From Methylobacterium thuringiense (GTDB lineage Bacteria; Pseudomonadota; Alphaproteobacteria; Rhizobiales; Beijerinckiaceae), in contig NZ_BPRA01000003.1 of assembly GCF_022179645.1 (NCBI RefSeq), positions 186,001 through 250,000 on the forward strand: a stretch of 64,000 nucleotides of DNA, given 5' to 3'. Below, piece after piece: positions 32,046 through 39,432 of the stretch (position 1 is the first letter of the stretch; each line of letters starts with the position of its first letter). The notes beneath the pieces were generated by a model, which saw only the letters and a list, made by a program, of their open reading frames with translations, ran no database searches and was not told where the DNA came from. The position numbers were made by a program, and so were the translations under genes.

Positions 32046-32047
32046 TC

Positions 32048-32533
32048 ATGGCGACGCTTCAGTCCCTCTCCGACCTCAACCGGTCGAACACCGACACGAC
32101 CAATCCCGAGCAGCAGGCTCCGGTCCGCGTCCAGAAGATCGACAAGCAGGGCCGCGCCTACGCCACCGGTAAGCGCAAGGACGCGGTCGCCCGCGTCTGG
32201 ATCAAGCCCGGCAACGGCACCGTCGTCGTCAACGGCCGCACCATCGAGGTCTACTTCGCCCGTCCGGTGCTCCGCATGATCCTGCGCCAGCCGCTTGAGA
32301 TCGTCAGCCGCGTCGACCAGTACGACATCACGGTCACGGTGAAGGGCGGCGGCCTCTCGGGTCAGGCCGGCGCCGTGCGCCACGGCCTCTCGAAGGCGCT
32401 GACCTACTACGAGCCGGAACTGCGCGCTCCTCTCAAGCGTGAAGGCTTCCTGACCCGCGATCCGCGCGTCGTCGAGCGCAAGAAGTACGGCCGCAAGAAG
32501 GCTCGCCGCAGCTTCCAGTTCTCGAAGCGCTGA
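32048..32533 (+). CDS. rpsI: 30S ribosomal protein S9
   Basis: A 161-residue S9 with an N-terminal extension of about 30 residues, common in alphaproteobacteria. The core contains [40 protein letters not shown] and the basic tail [17 protein letters not shown] that reaches the P-site tRNA. ATG 32048 is chosen; an in-frame TTG at 32042 is possible. It is followed by a clear terminator at 32557. Confidence 0.98.
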   Translation: MATLQSLSDLNRSNTDTTNPEQQAPVRVQKIDKQGRAYATGKRKDAVARVWIKPGNGTVVVNGRTIEVYFARPVLRMILRQPLEIVSRVDQYDITVTVKGGGLSGQAGAVRHGLSKALTYYEPELRAPLKREGFLTRDPRVVERKKYGRKKARRSFQFSKR

Positions 32534-32556
32534 TTTTTTCGAGGTTGTACTGCGAA

Positions 32557-32584
32557 GGGCGGATCCGAAAGGATCCGCCCTTTT
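32557..32584 (+). terminator. rplM-rpsI terminator
   Basis: A perfect 10-base stem (GGGCGGATCC / GGATCCGCCC) with a GAAA tetraloop, followed by TTTT. It sits 24 bases after the rpsI stop. Confidence 0.92.
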
Positions 32585-32611
32585 CGTTTGTCGAAATGCT
32601 TCGAGCGCCGT

Positions 32612-34375
32612 TCACTCCGGAAGCGCGAACACCACCAGGGCGTCGCCGGTACCAAACCCCGAGCCTTTCGTGAACGAAGCCCCGCCTGCGGCCACCGCCA
32701 CGTACTGCTTCCCGTCGATCGAATAGGTCACCGGCGGCCCACCGATGCCGGCGCCGCACTGGAAGCGCCAGAGCAGCTTGCCGGTGGCCGTGTCGTGCGC
32801 ATCGAGATGCCCGTCTTCCTCGCCGGAGAAGACGATTCCGCCGGCGGTGGCGAGCGTGCCACCAGAGAGTCGGCTGCCGGCCTTGGCGCTCCAGGCCACC
32901 GCACCGCCCTTCGACAAGTCGACCGCCGTCAGCGTGCTGAAGGCCGGCTCGCCTTTGGCCTCACCGGTCTCGGTGTAGCGGATCTCCGGCCGACCGTTCG
33001 CCGCAGGTACGGTCTTCACCGTGTAGGTCGCAGCGCCGTGCCGAACCTGGACGAAGGCCAGCCCGGTCTTCGCGTCGTAGGAAACCGGGTGCCACGATAC
33101 GGCGCCGAGCGGCCCCGGGCTGACCACCGTGCCCTCCTGGCTCGGCGGAACGAACAGGTTCCTCTGGGTGATCAGCGGCGCGGATTTGGCAAGCAGCCGC
33201 CCGTCCTTACGGTCGTGGACGTAGATCCAGCCGAGCTTGCTCGCCTCGGCCACGGCCTTCACCGGCCCCTTGTCGGTCGGGTAATCGAGCAGGAAGGGCG
33301 GGCTGGCGACGTCGTAGCCCCAGGTCTCGTGCGGCACCTGCTGGAAGTACCAGCGCAGCCCTCCCGTCTTCACGTCGAGGGCGACGAGACTCATCGTGTA
33401 AAGGTTGTCGCCCGGCCGGGTCAGGCCGAAATTCTGCGGGGCCGGATTGCCGGTGCCGAAATAGATCAGGCCGAGATCGCGGTCATAGGCCGGGGTCATC
33501 CAGAGCGAGCCGCCGCCGACCTTCCAGGCCTCGCGGTTCTTGTCCGCCGCAGCCTTCTCGGCGGGGATATCGCGGTGGAGCGGCAGGCCGTCGGTGGTCT
33601 TATCGACGTAGCCGCCCTCCCAGCCGTCCTGCTTGGTCACGTACCAGCGCCAGCGCTCCTCGCCGGTCGTGGCGTCATAGGCCGCGAGCCAGCCGCGGCG
33701 GCCGTAGCCGCCCTCGATGCCCACCACCGAGCCGCCGTCGAGGCCACCCTTGTCGTCCTCGACATGCAGGCCGTAGCCCGCGCCGGTAACGCCGACGATG
33801 ACGAGGCCCTCTGCGACCAGCGGTGGCATCTTGAAGCCGAGGCGGCTCGATCCCTGCACCGCCTTGTCGCCGAGCTGCGCCGCGAGCCCCGAGGCCGTCT
33901 CGGTCTCGCCCTCCTCGGGCCGCACGGCCTCGATGTCCCAGACGAGCTTGCCGGTCTTGGCGTCGAGCGCGATGACGCGCCCGTCCATCGTCGCCTCGTA
34001 GACGAGACCGCCGGACACTGCGACGCCGCGATTCGAGGGTGGCCCGAAGATCTTTTCAGTGCGGGCCTTGTGCGTATAGGTCCACAGCACCCGGCCGGAC
34101 TTCGCCTCGAGCGCGGCGACGTGGTTGCCGGTTGCCGAGACGTACATCGTGCCGTCAACGATCACCGGTTCGGCCTGGAAGTAGCCCGTGGTGCCGGTCT
34201 GGAAGATCCAGGCGGGTCGAAGCCTGCCAACGGTATCGCGGTTGATCGCGTCCAATGCCGAGGCGTGGCGATTGGAGTGATCGCCTCCGAACACCGGCCA
34301 GTCTTCTGCCCGAGTAGGGAGGGAGACCAAGGCGAGGGCCAGCGCGAGTGCGAACGATCTTGCATGGTGAGACAT
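32612..34375 (-). CDS. PQQ-dependent dehydrogenase (beta-propeller quinoprotein), variant active site
   Basis: 587 residues from ATG 34375, with a signal peptide (FALALALALVSLPTRA). It is an eight-bladed quinoprotein of the alcohol/aldose dehydrogenase superfamily with repeated tryptophan-docking motifs such as YDATTGEERWRWYV and ALDVKTGGLRWYFQ. It also has FGTGNPAPQNFGLTRPGDNL and a C-terminal GGIVFSGEEDGHLDAHDT. At the active site, canonical enzymes have WDYA (MxaF) or WDYD (lanthanide XoxF). Here the motif is WGYD: Gly353 replaces the catalytic Asp, and Asp355 is kept. No cytochrome domain or adjacent cytochrome gene is seen. The substrate is unknown. Confidence 0.88.
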   Translation of the reverse strand: MSHHARSFALALALALVSLPTRAEDWPVFGGDHSNRHASALDAINRDTVGRLRPAWIFQTGTTGYFQAEPVIVDGTMYVSATGNHVAALEAKSGRVLWTYTHKARTEKIFGPPSNRGVAVSGGLVYEATMDGRVIALDAKTGKLVWDIEAVRPEEGETETASGLAAQLGDKAVQGSSRLGFKMPPLVAEGLVIVGVTGAGYGLHVEDDKGGLDGGSVVGIEGGYGRRGWLAAYDATTGEERWRWYVTKQDGWEGGYVDKTTDGLPLHRDIPAEKAAADKNREAWKVGGGSLWMTPAYDRDLGLIYFGTGNPAPQNFGLTRPGDNLYTMSLVALDVKTGGLRWYFQQVPHETWGYDVASPPFLLDYPTDKGPVKAVAEASKLGWIYVHDRKDGRLLAKSAPLITQRNLFVPPSQEGTVVSPGPLGAVSWHPVSYDAKTGLAFVQVRHGAATYTVKTVPAANGRPEIRYTETGEAKGEPAFSTLTAVDLSKGGAVAWSAKAGSRLSGGTLATAGGIVFSGEEDGHLDAHDTATGKLLWRFQCGAGIGGPPVTYSIDGKQYVAVAAGGASFTKGSGFGTGDALVVFALPE

Positions 34376-34843
34376 GCGGCCGGATCCTCCGTGAAGTCTC
34401 TTTGCGCCGCTGTTAAGGGATGCTGCTGCCGCTGTCGAAGGGCCGGCCTTCCGCCTTTTTCGCGATATGCGTGCGAATCCAAGCATCCGTTCGGTCGCGT
34501 TGGACGTCGGCGAGCGCTTGAAGAGCACTCTGACGATCGCCGCCGTGATGAAGACCGCCAAGGATGCCGATGCGGTTTTCGGCGGAAGTCGCCTTCGCCA
34601 AGCCTTCTCACGTCAGGCTGCGGACGATCATAACCGTTCTGACGATGATGGCTCAGCGCTGCGCAGCCGACGATTGGATGACTTCGATTCAAGTCCGTGT
34701 CGCGAGCGTAGTGAGTCGACCACGGGGGCGACATTCGCCAATAAGCTGAAACGGCTTCGGGTTCCTTCGCTACCTTCGCGAGGATCGTCTTGCGGCCTGG
34801 GGTCGTATGATCCGACGCCCAATCCCATCATCGACGCCGCTGG
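34376..34843. other. Intergenic region between PQQ dehydrogenase and receiver gene
   Basis: 468 bp. Short frames exist (for example 34413-34601 on the minus strand), but none is convincing. I see no clear terminator or repeat. The PQQ-dehydrogenase promoter should be here. Confidence 0.5.
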
Positions 34844-35317
34844 TCAGAGCTTCCCGAGCAGTGGGAAATCCTGGCTCAGCGTCGATTCCATCGGCATCGG
34901 GGTCTCGCGGCGGCGCGGACGGCGATTGAGAACCTGCTTCAGCTTCGTCTTCAGCAGCGGGATATCGAACGGCTTCAACAGGAAGGCGTCGGCGCCGGCG
35001 AGATGCGCGAGGTTGACGTCTTCGAAGTCGAAGGTCGCCTCGGTCAGGATGAAGGGCGTGTTCATCAGCGCGTTGTCGGCGCGAATCTCGCGCAGCAGCG
35101 TCAACCCGTCCGTCGGCTCCAAGTCGAGATCGCAGATGACCAGAGCGTATTTCCGCGCGCGCATGCGCTCCAGCGCCTCGACGGTGTCCGAGACACCATC
35201 GACCTCGGGAAAACCCAGACGCGTCATCAACTCGACGACGAGCCGCAGCAGCTTCGGCTGATCGTCGACGATCAGGATCGCGGGGGTGTCGCTCATGGCG
35301 TTGTCTGTGGATTCCAT
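34844..35317 (-). CDS. Single-domain response regulator paired with BLUF protein
   Basis: A 157-residue receiver domain. The acidic pair is in ILIVDDQPKLLRLVVEL, the phosphoacceptor Asp in LVICDLDLEPTDGL, the Thr in PFILTEATF, and the Lys in AFLLKPFDIP. A short basic tail follows (LNRRPRRRETPMPMES). No output domain is present, so it must act through protein contacts. It starts only 8 bases after the BLUF stop, so the two are almost certainly cotranscribed. Alternative start: ATG 35296. Confidence 0.9.
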   Translation of the reverse strand: MESTDNAMSDTPAILIVDDQPKLLRLVVELMTRLGFPEVDGVSDTVEALERMRARKYALVICDLDLEPTDGLTLLREIRADNALMNTPFILTEATFDFEDVNLAHLAGADAFLLKPFDIPLLKTKLKQVLNRRPRRRETPMPMESTLSQDFPLLGKL

Positions 35318-35325
35318 CCTGGAGG

Positions 35326-35793
35326 TCAGACGAAAAGATGGTCGATGCCCTGCTTCGACATCGTGTCTTGCTGGAGCGTCGTTGCGAGATTGTGAATCGT
35401 GCTGGCCTTCGGCGTCCCGCGCTGGAGCATCGGCAGCAGGCCGGCCTTGGTGAAGTGGGTCTCGCTCGCGCCGCCGCGTACGCCGGTGGTGAACGAGGTC
35501 ACGAAGGCGCGTTTGTTGATTTCACGCCATTCCACGATCTTCACGTCGCGATGGCGTGCATCCGCCGAGATGCGCTGAAAGGTTTCGTTCACCGACATGC
35601 GTTCGCCCTCGATGATCTGGACGGCGAAGTTGCCCTCGACGATCAGGAAGCTCGTGATCACCGCGAATTCGTTCTTTTTCTGCGCGTGCTTGGTGATCTC
35701 GCTGATCTGGCGGGCGCGGGTCGGCGCATCGGCGGCGAGATTGAGCCGCGAGAAGTAGATCAGGTTGACGAGGCTCGTCCGCTTGGGCCGCAT
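35326..35793 (-). CDS. BLUF-domain blue-light photoreceptor
   Basis: 155 residues from ATG 35793. The BLUF domain spans residues about 9-102. The flavin-cycle residues are in place: Tyr13 (NLIYFSRL), Asn41 (KKNEFAVITSF) and Gln59 (GNFAVQIIEGE). So is the family stretch FQRISADARHRDVKIVEW. Departures from consensus are VITS in place of GITG, and no Trp/Met in the last strand (RAFVTSF). The tail of about 50 residues has no known domain. BLUF proteins bind FAD and signal blue light through protein contacts. It is the first gene of a pair with a receiver protein, and is divergent from flgE. Confidence 0.85.
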   Translation of the reverse strand: MRPKRTSLVNLIYFSRLNLAADAPTRARQISEITKHAQKKNEFAVITSFLIVEGNFAVQIIEGERMSVNETFQRISADARHRDVKIVEWREINKRAFVTSFTTGVRGGASETHFTKAGLLPMLQRGTPKASTIHNLATTLQQDTMSKQGIDHLFV

Positions 35794-35980
35794 GGGATCG
35801 TCAGGCTTCCGTCGTCTTGCCCATCGTTTCGGGCACGCTCCCGATATCCTAGGAGATCTGTCGATAACGCCGCGTAAACGCCGGGGCCGCTCGGCAAGAC
35901 TTGCCGGGCAAGGCGTCGCACCGGGCCGGACTCTGCAGGGTCTTTCTAGGCTGGGCTCAACGATTTCAAAGACTTGACGC

Positions 35981-35995
35981 TGGCACGGGGGTTGC
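35981..35995 (+). promoter_or_regulatory. Sigma-54 promoter of the flagellar hook operon
   Basis: TGGCACG-GGGG-TTGC matches the -24/-12 consensus TGGCACG-N4-TTGC exactly. It lies 52 bases before the flgE start on the right strand. In Caulobacter, hook and later flagellar genes use sigma-54 with FlbD. The same control is likely here. Confidence 0.88.
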
Positions 35996-36047
35996 GCCGG
36001 TCCATCCCGAGGATTGGGCCGCATCGGCGGCGCACGGGGTATCGGTC

Positions 36048-37439
36048 ATGGACGTTTTCACCGCGTTGCAGACGGCAGTCTCGGGACTCAAGGCGCAGTC
36101 CTATGCCCTCGACAACATCTCGGGCAACATCGCGAACTCCCAGACCACGGGCTACAAGCGCATCGACACGAGCTTCGTCGACCTGATCGCCGAGCAGACG
36201 CCGCGGCGCGAGGTCGCCGGCAGCGTCGGAGCCTATTCGCAGCTCACCAACACCATCCAGGGCAACGTCTCCTCCACCGGCGTCGCCACCAACATGGCGC
36301 TGAACGGCCAGGGCTTCTTCGTCGTCCAGAAGAAGAGCACCGATGCCGCTGGCACGACATCCTTCTCCGGCAACAATCTCTATACGCGGCGTGGCGACTT
36401 CGCCCCGGACAAGGACGGCTTCCTCGCCAACGGCGCCGGTTCCTACCTCACCGGTCAGACGCTCGATCCGATCACGGGCACGACGACGTCGACCGGCCCG
36501 ATCAAGATCTCCAACTCGATCCTGCCGGCCAAGGCCACCACGTCGATCAGCTATTCGGCGAACCTTCCGAAGACCCCGACCACCACCAACACCACCACGA
36601 CGGCGGGCTCGGAACTCCTCGGCGCCTTCGCCGACGGCTCGGATGCGCGCATCACCAGCGGCACCGGAACCGGAACGGTGTCCTCCACGAACTCGCAGAG
36701 CTTCATCGACAGCAGCATCGCCGGCCCCTCGCTCACCGCCTACACCGCGGCTGGATCGCCAGTCAGTCTGCAAACGCGCTGGGCCAAGGTGCAGAACGCC
36801 GATTCCACGACGACACCCGCGACGAGCGACACCTGGAACCTGTTCTACGCGGACAAGAGCAGCGTCACCGGCAGCAACACCAGTTGGACCAATGTCGGGC
36901 AGGCCTTCGCCTTCAATGCGAGCGGGCAGCTCACTTCGCCGACGACGACGGCGGTCACCATTTCCAACCTCACGGTGGATGGTGCTTCGGTCGGCAATGT
37001 CAGCCTGAACTACGGCACCGGCGGCCTGACGGAATACGCCTCGACCACGGGCCGCGTCACGACCAATACGCTCCAGCAGAACGGCTACGCCTCGGGCACG
37101 CTGAACACGGTCGAGGTGACCGAGGACGGCAAGATCATGGGCACCTACTCGAACGGGACGACGGTCGCGCTCGCCAGCGTCGACGTGGTGAATTTCACCA
37201 ACGACGACGGGCTGCGGCCCGATTCCCTCGGCAACTACCAGCAGACGTCCTCTTCCGGCGAACCCATTGCCGGGCTCAAGGGGACGACGGTGGTCGGCGG
37301 CAACATCGAGCAGTCGAATACCGACATTGCCAGCGAATTCTCGAAGATGATCGTAACCCAGCAGGCCTACTCTGCGAACACGCGCGTCATGTCGACGGCG
37401 CAGACGATGATGTCCGATCTCATGAACATCATCCGCTGA
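36048..37439 (+). CDS. flgE: Flagellar hook protein FlgE
   Basis: A 463-residue axial protein that polymerises to form the hook outside the cell. The conserved N-terminal rod/hook motif is FTALQTAVSGLKAQSYALDN, then ISGNIANSQTTGYKRIDTSF. The C terminus has EQSNTDIASEFSKMIVTQQA and SANTRVMSTAQTMMSDLMNI. The central domain is Ser/Thr/Gly-rich and variable, as usual for exposed domains. No signal peptide is present because export is by the flagellar type III system. First gene of a flgE-flgK-flgL unit behind a sigma-54 promoter. Confidence 0.95.
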   Translation: MDVFTALQTAVSGLKAQSYALDNISGNIANSQTTGYKRIDTSFVDLIAEQTPRREVAGSVGAYSQLTNTIQGNVSSTGVATNMALNGQGFFVVQKKSTDAAGTTSFSGNNLYTRRGDFAPDKDGFLANGAGSYLTGQTLDPITGTTTSTGPIKISNSILPAKATTSISYSANLPKTPTTTNTTTTAGSELLGAFADGSDARITSGTGTGTVSSTNSQSFIDSSIAGPSLTAYTAAGSPVSLQTRWAKVQNADSTTTPATSDTWNLFYADKSSVTGSNTSWTNVGQAFAFNASGQLTSPTTTAVTISNLTVDGASVGNVSLNYGTGGLTEYASTTGRVTTNTLQQNGYASGTLNTVEVTEDGKIMGTYSNGTTVALASVDVVNFTNDDGLRPDSLGNYQQTSSSGEPIAGLKGTTVVGGNIEQSNTDIASEFSKMIVTQQAYSANTRVMSTAQTMMSDLMNIIR

Positions 37440-37531
37440 GCAGGGCGAAGATCCAGACTTTACGCTGATGCGGCTCTCGACCGGGCAACCGGCGAGACGC
37501 GGCATCGGGCAATGTTTCGAAGGAGCCTCAG

Positions 37532-39421
37532 GTGTCGATCAATGCCCTGAACACCGCGACTGCGGGCCTGCGCCTGACACAGGCTCAGATCGGGATCGTC
37601 TCGCAGAACGTCGCGAATGCGGGCACGGTCGGTTACATCAAGCGCACGCTCGATTCCGTCACGACCGGGCCCGGCAACTCCGGCGTCGCCACCGGAACCG
37701 TCGGTCGAACTCTCGATGCGGCGGCGCTGAAGCAACTCCGGCTCGAAACTTCCGGTGCCGCCTATACGGCGCTGAACGCGGCCGTGCTCACCCAGGTCGA
37801 TAAACTCTACGGAACGCCGGGCTCCTCGAACGCCCTCGACGGGCTGGTGAACGGGTTCGCCTCCTCGCTCCAGACGCTCGCCGCGAATCCGAGCGCCTCG
37901 GCGGCGCGCAGCGGTGCCGTCACCGCCGCGTCCAGCCTCGCCGCCAAGATCGGCAGCGTCGCGAACAGCGTGCAGGACCTGCGCACCGCGATGGAATCGC
38001 AACTCTCGCAGGATACCGCCCAGGCGGGCACCCTGCTGACCTCCATCGCCGATCTCAACACGCGGGTGCAGTCGGCCGGAGACGGTGCCAGCAAAGCAGA
38101 CCTCCTCGACCGGCGCGACCAAGCCATCAACGCGTTGTCCGCGCTGATGGATGTGCAGACGGTGGGGCAAAGCGACGGTTCGGTCTCCGTCTTCACCACG
38201 ACCGGGGTCACCCTCGTGGATCGCAGCAACGCCACGAAGCTGTCCTTCGATAGCCGGGGCACGCTCTCGCCGAATGCGACCTACTCAACGGATTCCTCCA
38301 AGCGCGGCGTCGGTACCATCACGGCTGTCATCCCGGGCGGCGCGTCCATCGACCTCGTCGCCTCCGGGGCGATCCGCTCGGGCTCCATCGCCGCAGCCTT
38401 GGAGCAGCGCGACACGGTACTGCCCCAGGCTCAGCGCCAGCTCGACGATCTCGCCGCCGGCCTGTCGCGTTCGATGTCGGACAACCTCGCCTCCGGAACC
38501 GCGGCGACCGATGGCACCCGATCCGGTTTCGACATCGACCTTAACGGTCTCAGCGCCGGCAACGGCATCACGCTGACCGTCAAGGATGCTTCGGGCATCC
38601 AGCGCAACCTGATCTTGATGCCGTCCTACCTGACGCCGCCGGCCACCGCCGCCGCGTCCGCCACGGACGATTCCGGCGCCACCGTCGTGCCGTTCACGAT
38701 CCCGGCCTCGTCTGCGTCGCGGGATCCCGCCACGATCGTGGCCGCGATCTCTACCGCGCTCGGTTCGAGCTTCAGCGTCTCAGGCGCCGGAGGCAGCACA
38801 TCAGGCACCGTCCGCATCCTCTCGAACGGCGGCGGCTCGCCGACCCTGCTCGCGGCAAGCGCCAGCGTGACCCAGGCCACGTCGCCGACCGACACGCAGA
38901 GTGGTAGCGCCCAATTGGCGCTCTTCGTGGATTCCGGCCGCAACAACGGGCTCTTTACCGGCTCCTTCGATGGCGGATCCCAGCTGACCGGGTTCGCGCA
39001 GCGCATCGCCGTCAACCCGAACGTTGCGACCACGACTGCCACCCTCGTCGCCACATCGGGAACGGCCGCATCGAGCGATTCGACGCGGCCGCAGGCGCTG
39101 TACACTGCGCTGACCGGCACCCAGCGGACCTTTTCGTCGTCGAGCGGCATAGGCGGCGTCAACGCGCCGACGACTTCCACAGTGAGCGGTTTCGCGCAGT
39201 CGATCATCGCCTCTCAAGGGGCTGCGGCCGCCTCGGCGCAAAATCTCGATGAGGGCCAGAGCGTAGCCTTGGCCACGGCGCAGGGTCGGTTCTCGACTCA
39301 GTCCGGCGTCAACATCGACGAAGAGATGTCGAAGCTCATCGAACTCCAGACTGCCTACACCGCCAATGCCCGGGTGCTCACCGCCGCCCGCGACATGATC
39401 GACACGCTTCTCAGGATTTGA
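37532..39421 (+). CDS. flgK: Flagellar hook-associated protein 1 (FlgK)
   Basis: 629 residues from GTG 37532, preceded by AAGGAG. FlgK joins hook and filament. Conserved parts are the N-terminal ALNTATAGLRLTQAQIGIVS, then QNVANAGTVGY, SKADLLDRRDQAINALSALM, and the C-terminal GVNIDEEMSKLIELQTAYTA with NARVLTAARDMIDTLLRI. The central Thr/Ser/Ala-rich domain is long but within the family range. 92 bp after flgE and 11 bp before flgL, in one transcription unit. Confidence 0.93.
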   Translation: MSINALNTATAGLRLTQAQIGIVSQNVANAGTVGYIKRTLDSVTTGPGNSGVATGTVGRTLDAAALKQLRLETSGAAYTALNAAVLTQVDKLYGTPGSSNALDGLVNGFASSLQTLAANPSASAARSGAVTAASSLAAKIGSVANSVQDLRTAMESQLSQDTAQAGTLLTSIADLNTRVQSAGDGASKADLLDRRDQAINALSALMDVQTVGQSDGSVSVFTTTGVTLVDRSNATKLSFDSRGTLSPNATYSTDSSKRGVGTITAVIPGGASIDLVASGAIRSGSIAAALEQRDTVLPQAQRQLDDLAAGLSRSMSDNLASGTAATDGTRSGFDIDLNGLSAGNGITLTVKDASGIQRNLILMPSYLTPPATAAASATDDSGATVVPFTIPASSASRDPATIVAAISTALGSSFSVSGAGGSTSGTVRILSNGGGSPTLLAASASVTQATSPTDTQSGSAQLALFVDSGRNNGLFTGSFDGGSQLTGFAQRIAVNPNVATTTATLVATSGTAASSDSTRPQALYTALTGTQRTFSSSSGIGGVNAPTTSTVSGFAQSIIASQGAAAASAQNLDEGQSVALATAQGRFSTQSGVNIDEEMSKLIELQTAYTANARVLTAARDMIDTLLRI

Positions 39422-39432
39422 GGCGCAGCTCC

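Noticed and set aside
34413-34601. 62-codon minus-strand frame between the PQQ dehydrogenase and the receiver gene
   Set aside because: No ribosome site or recognisable pattern, and other frames are equally open there.
32588-34633. 681-codon plus-strand frame opposite the PQQ dehydrogenase
   Set aside because: The quinoprotein on the other strand has a signal peptide and repeated propeller motifs, and the antisense frame has none.
35946-37505. 519-codon minus-strand frame opposite flgE
   Set aside because: It covers the sigma-54 promoter and the hook gene, and has no domain pattern.
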